The position numbers and the translations under genes are program-made. Of a DNA stretch of 42,073 nt, positions 16,596 through 24,445 are shown piece after piece (position 1 is the stretch's first letter; the number at the start of each line of letters is the position of its first letter). The notes below the pieces were generated by a model, which worked only from the letters and a program-made list of their open reading frames with translations, made no database searches and had not been told where the DNA came from. Source of the DNA: Erysipelotrichaceae bacterium (GTDB taxonomy: Bacteria > Bacillota_I > Bacilli_A > RFN20 > CAG-826); assembly GCA_012744375.1 (NCBI GenBank), contig JAAYCD010000108.1, positions 1 to 42,073 of the forward strand, written 5' to 3'.

Positions 16596-16619
16596 TAAAG
16601 CGATTGGAGATTTTCGACT

Positions 16620-18452
16620 ATGGCATATGGATTAGTGTACGATTACCTCAACGGACAATGTATTGAAGCTCACAACTACTTCGGAGCGCATTTCGGAGAA
16701 GAAAACGGCAAAAAATTTGTGACTTTCCGTCTATATGCTCCAGGTGCAAGTGATGTCTCGGTCATTGGTGAATGGAACTCTTGGGACTTCACCAAGGACA
16801 AAATGAACAAAATTGATGAAGCAGGTGTTTGGGAATTAACGATTCCCAATTTAACTAATTATCAATGTTATAAATTCCATTTTAAAAATGCTAAGGGTGA
16901 ATATGTTGACAAAATCGACCCCTTTGCTTTTTTTTCTGAATTAAGACCAGGAACGTGTTCGCGTTTATTTGATAATCGTTTTTTTCAGTGGCATGACGAT
17001 AGTTGGTTAAGAAAACGCGATCGCAATTTCGATAAGCCAATGTCTATATATGAAATGCATCTTGGTTCATGGAAAGGCAAGGCTGAAGACGGTCATCTTC
17101 TTTCTTATGAAGAAATCGGTGATTATATTATTCCTTATTTAAAAGAACATGGTTTTACACATGTCGAATTTATGCCTTTAGTCCAATATCCTTTCGATGG
17201 TTCTTGGGGGTATCAAGCCACAGGCTTTTTCTCAATTGATTCTAGATATGGTAACCCGTTTCAATTAATGTCTTTAATTAATCGTTTACATCAAAATGGA
17301 ATCGGTGCCATTATCGATTTTGCGCCTGTCCATTTCGCAAGTGACGAATGGGCACTAGCCCAGTATGATGGTACATACCTATTTGAATACGGTAATGAAT
17401 GGCGAATGTCCCCTTGGGGAAGCTTACATTTTGACTTAGGAAAAGATCCTGTTAGAAGTTTTTTAATGAGTGCTATTAATTACTTTATCGATTACTTCCA
17501 TTTCGATGGCGTGAGAATCGATGCAGTTAGTAATATTATCTACCATAATGGCGATGCAAATCTCGGTGTTAATGGTGGTGGGCTTGAATTTTTGAAGCGC
17601 TTAACTAGTAAATTACATCTCGCCCATGATAAAGTCATGCTAATCGCTGAAGATTCGACTGCGTATGCAGGCACAACGAAAGATCCAAAAATTGGTGGTC
17701 TAGGTTTTGATTATAAATGGGATTTAGGCTGGATGAATGATACATTGAAATATTACGCAAAAGACCCTGTATATAAGAAATGGGAACATTATAATATCAC
17801 CTTCAGTATGGCCTACTTCTATAGCGATAACTTCATGCTTCCTTTATCCCATGACGAAGTCGTTCATGGAAAAGGCACCATCATCAATAAGATGTGGGGT
17901 GATTATTACGAAAAATTTGCATTACTTCGTAACTTATACACTTACCAATTTTCTCACCCAGGCAAAAAATTGAATTTCATGGGCAATGAATTAGGCTCAT
18001 TTGATGAATGGGACGAATCCAAATCTCTCCCTTGGGTGTTGAAAACCTATCCGGCTCATGATAGTATTTCTCGATTGATGCGGGACCTCAACCTCATCTA
18101 TCGTCATGAAAAGGCGATGTACTTTGAGGAACATAATCCAACGCATTTCCATTGGTTAATGGTGGATAATGCTAATGATAGCATTTATGCTTTCCAACGT
18201 AACGTTGATAAAGACACTCTAATTTTCGTCTTCAATATGACAAGTAATTACTATGAATCATATTCAATTCCATTATTAGAAAGTGGTACTTATGAGGAAA
18301 TATTTAATTCCGATAAGGATGTCTATGGGGGATCGAATCAATACAATGGTTTGCCACTTAATAGCGAACTTGGAAGTTTCGAAGGTTTACCAGCGCACAT
18401 TAACATAAAGCTTGCTTCGTTTGGGGCTTGCATCTTTAAGAAAATAAAATAG
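16620..18452 (+). CDS. glgB: 1,4-alpha-glucan branching enzyme
   Basis: The 610-residue GH13 enzyme introduces alpha-1,6 branches into glycogen-like glucan. An N-terminal CBM48-type beta domain (about 25-120, FRLYAPGASDVSVIGEWNSW) is followed by the catalytic barrel. The expected catalytic residues are Asp301 in DGVRIDAVSN, Glu344 in LIAEDST and Asp412 in LSHDEVVHGK. Acceptor-site features such as GSWGYQATGFF match branching enzymes rather than amylases. The ATG has GGAG 10 nt upstream. glgP follows after 11 nt. No glgA or glgC is present, so the source of the linear glucan lies elsewhere. The stop is TAG. Confidence 0.94.
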   Translation: MAYGLVYDYLNGQCIEAHNYFGAHFGEENGKKFVTFRLYAPGASDVSVIGEWNSWDFTKDKMNKIDEAGVWELTIPNLTNYQCYKFHFKNAKGEYVDKIDPFAFFSELRPGTCSRLFDNRFFQWHDDSWLRKRDRNFDKPMSIYEMHLGSWKGKAEDGHLLSYEEIGDYIIPYLKEHGFTHVEFMPLVQYPFDGSWGYQATGFFSIDSRYGNPFQLMSLINRLHQNGIGAIIDFAPVHFASDEWALAQYDGTYLFEYGNEWRMSPWGSLHFDLGKDPVRSFLMSAINYFIDYFHFDGVRIDAVSNIIYHNGDANLGVNGGGLEFLKRLTSKLHLAHDKVMLIAEDSTAYAGTTKDPKIGGLGFDYKWDLGWMNDTLKYYAKDPVYKKWEHYNITFSMAYFYSDNFMLPLSHDEVVHGKGTIINKMWGDYYEKFALLRNLYTYQFSHPGKKLNFMGNELGSFDEWDESKSLPWVLKTYPAHDSISRLMRDLNLIYRHEKAMYFEEHNPTHFHWLMVDNANDSIYAFQRNVDKDTLIFVFNMTSNYYESYSIPLLESGTYEEIFNSDKDVYGGSNQYNGLPLNSELGSFEGLPAHINIKLASFGACIFKKIK

Positions 18453-18463
18453 GAGACAAATTG

Positions 18464-20869
18464 ATGTTTGCAAATAAACAATCATTCAAAGTAGAATACG
18501 CAAAACGATTAATAGAAACTTACGGAGTAACAGTAGAAAAAAGTCACATTAGTGAAAGATTCCAAATACTTGGACAAATGGTTAGAGATTTCGCCAATAT
18601 CGACTGGGAAAAAACATACGATAAGGCGATTAACAAAGATCAAAAAACTTTGATTTACTTCTCAATGGAGTTTTTAATTGGTCGCTTATTGCTAAATAAT
18701 TTACAAAACATGGGCATTTATGATGTCGTTAAAGAAGGCTTAAGCGATTTTAATATTGATATTAATGAACTAGAACAAGTCGAAAGCGATGCAGGGCTTG
18801 GTAATGGTGGTTTAGGGCGCTTAGCAGCTTGTTTTTTGGATAGTATTGCTTCGCTAGGTTATCTTGGCCATGGAAACTGCATCCGTTATGCCTATGGCTT
18901 TTTCCGTCAACGCATCGTTAATGGAAAACAAGTTGAATTGCCCGATCAATGGTTAACTGATGGTAATCCTTGGGAAATTAGAAAGCCAAAATATGCGGTA
19001 GAAGTCAAGTTCTACGGTCGTCCTGAAACATATTTGAAAGCCGACGGCACATTTGGAATAAAAACAACGCAAACGGTGAATGTTAGAGCAGTGCCTTACG
19101 ACGTACCAATTGTTGGTTATAGAAATCACGTGACAAATACATTAAGACTATGGAATGCCGAACCTTCTTCTACGCCATTACCTAAAGGCATTTCATTTAA
19201 AGAATACTGCAATGCCTTAGCGGAACTATGCCATGGTTTATATCCCGATGATAGTACTGAAGAAGGTAGAATCCTCCGTCTCCGTCAACAATATTTTTTG
19301 GTATCAGCAGGTTTACAGGCGACTTTTCTTTCATATTTCCGTCATCACGGTACTTTAGTTGGCATTCATCGTCAGTATGTATTTCAACTTAACGACACCC
19401 ACCCAATTTTAGCTATCCCAGAAATGATGCGTATCATGATGGATGAATACGAGATGGGATGGGATGAATCTTGGAATGAAGTCAAACAAGCAATGGCTTT
19501 TACCAATCACACAGTTATGCCTGAAGCTTTAGAAAAATGGCCAGTCAACTATGTACAAAATCTCGTTCCTAGAGTGTTTATGATTATTGAAGAAATTAAT
19601 CGCCGTTTTAATTTAGAGATGGTGGAAAATCACGTTCCAGAAGTTGCGCGTCACCAAATGAATATTATCAAGGATGGTCAAATTCACATGTGCAATTTAG
19701 CCATCTATGCATCTTTTTCGGTTAACGGTGTCGCTGCTTTACATACCGAAATCTTAAAAAAGATTACTTTCAAAGATTTTTATGCCTATACTCCAGATAA
19801 GTTTAACAATAAAACTAATGGTGTCACCCATCGTCGCTGGTTAGTGTACGCTAATCCTAAACTAGCTAATTTAATTAGCGAAAAAATCGGCGAACAATGG
19901 ATTACTGACATGCCAGAAATTAAAAAATTTGCCGACTATCAAGATGATGAAGAAGTTTTGAGTAAACTCGCTGAAATTAAAAAAGAAAACAAAATCGCGC
20001 TAGCAAAGTACATAAAAGAACATCAAGGCATTGATGTTGATGTTAACGCCATCTTTGATGTGCAAATCAAACGTCTGCATGCTTATAAAAGGCAGTTATT
20101 AAATATTTTCCACGTCATCTACTTGTATTTAAGGATGAAAGAGGATAAAAACTTTAGAATTTATCCGCGTGTCTTTATCTTTGGGGCAAAAGCCGCACCT
20201 AGCTATGTATATGCAAAGAAAATTATTGAACTCATTCTAGCGGTTGCAGAAGTAATCAATGCTGATCCTGATACTGCTGATTTCTTAAAAGTTGTCTTTA
20301 TTGAAAACTATGGCGTGTCGTTAGCCGAACTAATCATCCCTGCCGCAGATGTTTCCGAACAAATTTCGACTGCCGGCAAAGAGGCAAGCGGCACATCAAA
20401 TATGAAGCTGATGATGAATGGCGCTATTACATTAGGTACCATGGACGGGGCTAATATTGAAATTGTCGAACATGCGGGAAAAGAAAATGCTGTAATTTTT
20501 GGTTTAACCGCTGAAGAAGTCGAGAAGCACAATCAATTGGCCGATATTAATCCTTGGGATATCTACCACAAAGACAAAAGAGTAAAAGCGGTACTTGATT
20601 CCTTATTCAATAGTGCTTGGTCAGGCTATAAACATGACCGCTTTGCAATGATCTTTGATGAAATTATGAATAAACGCGATGAGTATTATATTTTGACTGA
20701 TTTTGCAAGTTACCTTGAAGCACAAGAAAAAATTGATAAACTATATCGTAATCAAAAAGTGTGGCAAAAGATGTGCATTAATAATATTGCCAACTCCGCA
20801 TATTTCAGTAGTGACCGTACAATCGAAAGTTATGCCAAAGAAACTTGGCATTTAGAAAAGGTGAAATAA
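18464..20869 (+). CDS. glgP: Glycogen/alpha-glucan phosphorylase
   Basis: The 801-residue GT35 enzyme releases glucose 1-phosphate from alpha-1,4-glucan using phosphate and pyridoxal phosphate. The start is ATG at 18464, 8 nt after GGAG; the track's TTG one codon earlier is less well spaced. The PLP lysine motif EASGTSNMKLMMNGAITLGTMDGAN is intact, as are GNGGLGRLAACFLDS near the N-terminus, QLNDTHP and NGVTHRRW. The length is typical of bacterial phosphorylases. With glgB upstream and a small NTPase gene 3 nt downstream it forms an operon that can remodel and mobilise a storage glucan, feeding PfkA-dependent glycolysis. Confidence 0.97.
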   Translation: MFANKQSFKVEYAKRLIETYGVTVEKSHISERFQILGQMVRDFANIDWEKTYDKAINKDQKTLIYFSMEFLIGRLLLNNLQNMGIYDVVKEGLSDFNIDINELEQVESDAGLGNGGLGRLAACFLDSIASLGYLGHGNCIRYAYGFFRQRIVNGKQVELPDQWLTDGNPWEIRKPKYAVEVKFYGRPETYLKADGTFGIKTTQTVNVRAVPYDVPIVGYRNHVTNTLRLWNAEPSSTPLPKGISFKEYCNALAELCHGLYPDDSTEEGRILRLRQQYFLVSAGLQATFLSYFRHHGTLVGIHRQYVFQLNDTHPILAIPEMMRIMMDEYEMGWDESWNEVKQAMAFTNHTVMPEALEKWPVNYVQNLVPRVFMIIEEINRRFNLEMVENHVPEVARHQMNIIKDGQIHMCNLAIYASFSVNGVAALHTEILKKITFKDFYAYTPDKFNNKTNGVTHRRWLVYANPKLANLISEKIGEQWITDMPEIKKFADYQDDEEVLSKLAEIKKENKIALAKYIKEHQGIDVDVNAIFDVQIKRLHAYKRQLLNIFHVIYLYLRMKEDKNFRIYPRVFIFGAKAAPSYVYAKKIIELILAVAEVINADPDTADFLKVVFIENYGVSLAELIIPAADVSEQISTAGKEASGTSNMKLMMNGAITLGTMDGANIEIVEHAGKENAVIFGLTAEEVEKHNQLADINPWDIYHKDKRVKAVLDSLFNSAWSGYKHDRFAMIFDEIMNKRDEYYILTDFASYLEAQEKIDKLYRNQKVWQKMCINNIANSAYFSSDRTIESYAKETWHLEKVK

Positions 20870-20872
20870 TTT

Positions 20873-21364
20873 ATGACGATTGACCTGACAAACTTATATC
20901 TTCAGCAAAGCGAATTAGACGAAACAATTGCCAGAAATCACGACGTGAGTTACGAATCAACGCGTGATAGAAGGATACTGGCCTTACTTGTAGAGCTTGG
21001 TGAATTCGCTAATGCTACTCGCTGTTTTAAGTATTGGTCAAATAAAAAAAGTGAAGACCAACATATTGTTTTAGATGAATATGTTGATGGTTTACATTTC
21101 TTTCTTTCTTTAGGTTTAGATATCAATGTTTCAAAAAAGATTTATCACCGTACGAAGTATGAAGACTCCTTAACTAAGCAAATCTTGAAGACATATCGTT
21201 TGCTTTGTGCTTTTCTTGTTAATCAAGATGAAGCAAGTTACATTCGTGCTTTTCAAGCGTTTTTAAATATCGTTCCTTTATTAAAGGTAAGGTGGTCGAC
21301 TATTGAAAAAGCATATTTAAAAAAGCTCGACGTGAACTATAATCGTCAGAACAATAATTACTAA
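20873..21364 (+). CDS. Dimeric all-alpha dUTP diphosphatase-like protein
   Basis: The 163-residue all-helical protein matches the dimeric dUTPase family (MazG/HisE-like NTP pyrophosphatase superfamily). The metal-binding acidic motifs are visible: LLVELGEFANATRCFKYWS, giving ExxE, and LDEYVDGLHFFLSLG, giving ExxD. These enzymes hydrolyse dUTP to dUMP and diphosphate, keeping uracil out of DNA and feeding dTMP synthesis. AAAGGTG precedes ATG, 3 nt after the glgP stop, so it is co-transcribed with the glycogen genes although the functions look unrelated. It converges on the next gene with a 1-nt gap and no visible terminator. Substrate is inferred from family; dCTP/dUTP variants exist. Confidence 0.82.
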   Translation: MTIDLTNLYLQQSELDETIARNHDVSYESTRDRRILALLVELGEFANATRCFKYWSNKKSEDQHIVLDEYVDGLHFFLSLGLDINVSKKIYHRTKYEDSLTKQILKTYRLLCAFLVNQDEASYIRAFQAFLNIVPLLKVRWSTIEKAYLKKLDVNYNRQNNNY

Positions 21365-21365
21365 T

Positions 21366-21803
21366 CTATTGATTTAAAAGGCTTAAAATTTCCTCTTCGT
21401 TAAAGACGGCGACGCCCTTTTGTTTTAAATATTTCGCGGTTACACCCATGCCATTAACAAGTTTTCCTGAGAAAGAACCATCATAAACTTGATGGACACC
21501 ACAGGAAGGAGATCTTTCTTTTAAGATAGCAATGCGAATGTTTAAATATAAGCAAATGTTATAAGCAAGCTCTGCTCCTTTTTCAAAATAAGCAGTCACT
21601 TCTTTACCTTTATTATCAAAAACTTTGTGATTTTTTTGTTCGCTTGGGTTTCTTGGAACAAGTAAACCACCTTCAACCTCAGGACAAAATGGAATGAGTT
21701 CATATTTTTCCATCAGTTGTTTTATTAAGGGTGTGTAGTTACTTCTTCCGTCGTATCTTACTTTGTCTCCAACGAGACAAGCAGAAATTAAAATCTTTTC
21801 CAT
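21366..21803 (-). CDS. DUF523 family protein, TudS-like iron-sulfur enzyme candidate
   Basis: The 145-residue protein is a single DUF523 domain. Three conserved cysteines are visible: Cys9 in ISACLVG, Cys40 in IPFCPEV and Cys101 in RSPSCG. In the characterised relative TudS, three cysteines hold a [4Fe-4S] cluster that removes sulfur from 2-thiouracil, so a desulfidase role in thio-nucleobase or thiolated tRNA salvage is plausible but not proven. The ATG has no ribosome-binding site, yet a good promoter ends 8 nt upstream, suggesting a leaderless mRNA. The stop is TAG. Confidence 0.8.
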   Translation of the reverse strand: MEKILISACLVGDKVRYDGRSNYTPLIKQLMEKYELIPFCPEVEGGLLVPRNPSEQKNHKVFDNKGKEVTAYFEKGAELAYNICLYLNIRIAILKERSPSCGVHQVYDGSFSGKLVNGMGVTAKYLKQKGVAVFNEEEILSLLNQ

Positions 21804-21811
21804 ACCCGTCT

Positions 21812-21840
21812 ATTTTAATCATCTTTATATGATTGTGCAA
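21812..21840 (-). promoter_or_regulatory. SigA-type promoter with leaderless layout (DUF523 gene)
   Basis: TTGCAC (plus 21835-21840), a 17-nt spacer and TAAAAT (plus 21812-21817) on the minus strand form a near-consensus promoter. Only 8 nt separate the -10 box from the ATG, so the 5' leader would be 0-2 nt. Confidence 0.68.
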
Positions 21841-21928
21841 TAAACAATTCAGCAGTTTTTTAAATATTATTTAATCGTTATAAATAACAATTAAAAATTT
21901 ACCGTAAACAAATAATATTGTTTCATAG

Positions 21929-21934
21929 TATGAT
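21929..21934 (+). promoter_or_regulatory. -10 box before the YgjP-like gene, leaderless layout
   Basis: TATGAT is followed by 7 nt and then ATG at 21942. The -35 is not recognisable. There is no ribosome-binding site. It is divergent from the DUF523 promoter within a 138-bp AT-rich gap. Confidence 0.45.
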
Positions 21935-21941
21935 ATTAAAT

Positions 21942-22577
21942 ATGGAACATAATTTCACTTATATTCATGAAAATAAAGAGTATCAAGTGCTCGTTATATA
22001 TAAACGAATTAAAAACATCCATTATCGTTATATTGGCACTAGTTTTGTTATCTCTTGTCCGAATAGAACTAGTATCACCACTTTAAAAAGTGGGTTAGAT
22101 AAATTTGCCGGAAAACTCATTTCTAGACACATCACATTCCAAACGGAAACCGATTCATATATTTACATCTTTGGAAAAAAATATGAGCTTGCTTATCCAG
22201 GAAATATTTCCGTCAAAAGCCAAGAAATAAGCTTTAAAACTAAAGATGAATTACATAAAAAAATAAAGAAATTTTTCTTGACTTACTTAACCCAAATAAC
22301 CCATAAAGCTTCTATAGAAATGGGTGCGCCTTTTTACACTGTTAAATTAAGAAAAATGCGTTCGCGTTTAGGCTCTAATCACCGCAAAAACAAAACGATT
22401 ACTTATTCTTATTCATTAATACATTTTTCAGAAGAAATAATAAAGTCAGTTATCATACATGAATTGGCCCATTGTTTTGTCTTTAATCATGGGCAAAAGT
22501 TTTATGACATTCTATATAAATATTGCCCCAATTATGATGAATGTCGTCGTAAATTACTGAAAGTTGAGCTTAACTAA
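21942..22577 (+). CDS. YgjP-like zinc metallopeptidase-fold protein (DUF45)
   Basis: The start is taken as ATG at 21942 (MEHNFTYIHENKEY), giving 211 residues; the track's start at 21918 lies upstream of the probable -10 box. The C-terminal half has the YgjP signature: KMRSRLGSN, then ITYSYSLIHFSEEIIKSVIIHELAHCFVFNHGQKFY, an HExxH motif followed by a third His. The family resembles SprT/M48 zinc peptidases; physiological substrates are poorly defined. It overlaps the next gene by one base (TAATG), so the two are translationally coupled. Confidence 0.8.
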   Translation: MEHNFTYIHENKEYQVLVIYKRIKNIHYRYIGTSFVISCPNRTSITTLKSGLDKFAGKLISRHITFQTETDSYIYIFGKKYELAYPGNISVKSQEISFKTKDELHKKIKKFFLTYLTQITHKASIEMGAPFYTVKLRKMRSRLGSNHRKNKTITYSYSLIHFSEEIIKSVIIHELAHCFVFNHGQKFYDILYKYCPNYDECRRKLLKVELN

Positions 22578-23302
22578 TGCATACTATCATATCTAAAAAT
22601 AATCAAAAAGTAAAAGAAGCATATGCTCTTAAACAAAAGAAAGAACGTCAAGAAAAAGGGCTTTTCCTAATGGAAGGAAGAAAAAACCTAGATATGGCAT
22701 TAGCCTATGGTCAGGTGGATACCATTTTTACAATGATTGATTTGCCTGACATTGATCCTGAAATCGAAATATGTCATGTCAATAAAGAAGTAATTGATAA
22801 ACTAGCCTTTTCTGAATGTCCTGAAGGCGTTGTTTTTGTCGCACGAACTCTTAAACCAAAAATGAAGAAAAAGAATCTGCATAAAATAATATATTTGGAT
22901 GGCGTTAGTGATCCAGGAAACTTAGGGACAATGATTCGTACCGCGACAGCATTTAATTTTGACGCGATTGTTCTTGCAAAGGGTAGTGTAGATATCTATA
23001 ACGAAAAAGTCCTAGCAGCTACTAAAGGAAGCGTCTTTTTAATTGATGCTTATTACGATGATTTAGCCAACTATAAAAAGACACACAAGATTATCGTCTC
23101 GACGCTTGACAAACCTTCGCTGCCATTAAACGAGTTGCCAAAACTAGAAAATTTTGTTCTGGTTTTAGGTAATGAAAGTCATGGTGTAAGTCCAACGTCT
23201 TTAGCTTTAGCGGATATAAAGGTTAATATCCCCATCTCAAATAAAGTTGACTCCTTAAACGTGGCTGTAGCCGCGAGTATATTCATGCATCATCTGCAAT
23301 AG
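22577..23302 (+). CDS. TrmH/SpoU-family RNA 2'-O-methyltransferase (YsgA-like)
   Basis: The 241-residue SPOUT methyltransferase uses S-adenosylmethionine. The N-terminal substrate-binding domain (ISKNNQKVKEAYALKQKKER...FLMEGRKNL) is followed by motif 1 DGVSDPGNLGTMIRTA, motif 2 LVLGNESHGVS and motif 3 VDSLNVAVAASIFMH, which build the trefoil-knot SAM site. Its position directly before pheS-pheT matches Bacillus ysgA, which acts on 23S rRNA, so a large-subunit rRNA target is likely. The ATG overlaps the previous stop by one base. The stop is TAG. Confidence 0.9.
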   Translation: MHTIISKNNQKVKEAYALKQKKERQEKGLFLMEGRKNLDMALAYGQVDTIFTMIDLPDIDPEIEICHVNKEVIDKLAFSECPEGVVFVARTLKPKMKKKNLHKIIYLDGVSDPGNLGTMIRTATAFNFDAIVLAKGSVDIYNEKVLAATKGSVFLIDAYYDDLANYKKTHKIIVSTLDKPSLPLNELPKLENFVLVLGNESHGVSPTSLALADIKVNIPISNKVDSLNVAVAASIFMHHLQ

Positions 23303-23357
23303 TTTAGTTGCTAATCATTATTAAATTGACAATTTACTAATGTAAGAAGTTTTTTTG

Positions 23358-23366
23358 TGCTATAAT
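23358..23366 (+). promoter_or_regulatory. Extended -10 promoter of pheS-pheT
   Basis: TGCTATAAT is a perfect extended -10 element, 29 nt before the pheS ATG. A TTGACA at 23326-23331 is too far away (29 nt) to be its -35. No T-box sequence is present in the short leader. Confidence 0.65.
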
Positions 23367-23395
23367 CATTAACGATTTATTAGCGAGGGTTGAAC

Positions 23396-24433
23396 ATGGA
23401 AAAAGAAACTCTATTACTATTACAAAACGCTGCCTTAAAGCAAATTGAAGAAGCGGACAATAGCGAAGCTTTGAATAATGTCCGTAACACTTTTCTTTCA
23501 AAGAAAAGCGAACTATCTTCTTTGATGAGCCAACTCGGTACTTTGTCTAGTGAACAAAGAAAAGAATATGGTCAAGTCATTAATGGGGTGCGTGTCACAA
23601 TTACTAATGCTATCGAACAAAAAATGGCACTTTTAAAAGCTAAAGAACTTGAAGCGAAATTAGCCAGAGAAACAATCGATATTACTCTACCGGGAAAAGA
23701 AGGTAGTGTCGGAGCAAGAAACCCATTTTATGTCATTGAAGAAGAGATGATTGAAATCTTTTTAGGCATGGGTTTTGAAATAGCTGATGGTCCAGAAGTA
23801 GAAAGTGACCATTATAACTTTGAGTTAATGAATATTCCTAAAGATCACCCATCTCGCGATATGCAAGATACCTTTTATATCGACGATAATAACTTATTAA
23901 GAACTCACACTTCTCCAGTTCAAGCGCGCGTCATGCAAGCAAAAAAAGAAGGGCCAATTAGAGTCATTTGCCCAGGTAAAACATACCGCCGTGACGATGA
24001 TGATGCAACTCACTCACATCAATTTGCACAAATTGAAGGCTTAGTAGTCGACAAAGATATTAATATTGGCCACTTAAAAGCCACGCTTGAATTATTCGTG
24101 AAAAAAATGTTCGGTGAAAAACGCGAAATTAGATTAAGAAGTTCTTATTTCCCTTTTACTGAGCCGAGCGTTGAAGTTGATATTACTTGCGCTAATTGTG
24201 GAGGTAAAGGGTGTTCCATGTGTAAAGGTACCGGTTATATCGAAATCTTAGGTGCTGGTATGGTCCATCCAAACGTTTTGAAAATGAGCGGTTATGACCC
24301 GGAAGTTTATAGCGGCTTTGCCTTTGGTGTCGGTATTGAACGCGTGGCGATTTTGCGCTATGGCATTGATGATATTCGTAAGTTTTATCAAAATGATGTC
24401 CGTTTTATTCGGCAATTCAAAAAAGCAAGCTAG
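23396..24433 (+). CDS. pheS: Phenylalanine-tRNA ligase alpha subunit
   Basis: The 345-residue class II catalytic subunit has normal size. An N-terminal coiled-coil tRNA-binding arm (about 1-85) is followed by the catalytic domain with motif 2 [36 protein letters not shown], and motif 3 [19 protein letters not shown] CxxC...CxxC knuckle ([16 protein letters not shown]) sits in the motif 2-3 insertion. The start is ATG at 23396 with GAGG 7 nt upstream; the TTG at 23390 in the track is too close to the site. pheT follows after 12 nt. The stop is TAG. Confidence 0.97.
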   Translation: MEKETLLLLQNAALKQIEEADNSEALNNVRNTFLSKKSELSSLMSQLGTLSSEQRKEYGQVINGVRVTITNAIEQKMALLKAKELEAKLARETIDITLPGKEGSVGARNPFYVIEEEMIEIFLGMGFEIADGPEVESDHYNFELMNIPKDHPSRDMQDTFYIDDNNLLRTHTSPVQARVMQAKKEGPIRVICPGKTYRRDDDDATHSHQFAQIEGLVVDKDINIGHLKATLELFVKKMFGEKREIRLRSSYFPFTEPSVEVDITCANCGGKGCSMCKGTGYIEILGAGMVHPNVLKMSGYDPEVYSGFAFGVGIERVAILRYGIDDIRKFYQNDVRFIRQFKKAS

Positions 24434-24445
24434 GAGGAAGTAACT

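Noticed and set aside
23326-23331. TTGACA as -35 box for pheS
   Set aside because: It is 29 nt from the TATAAT box, far outside the usable 16-18 nt range.
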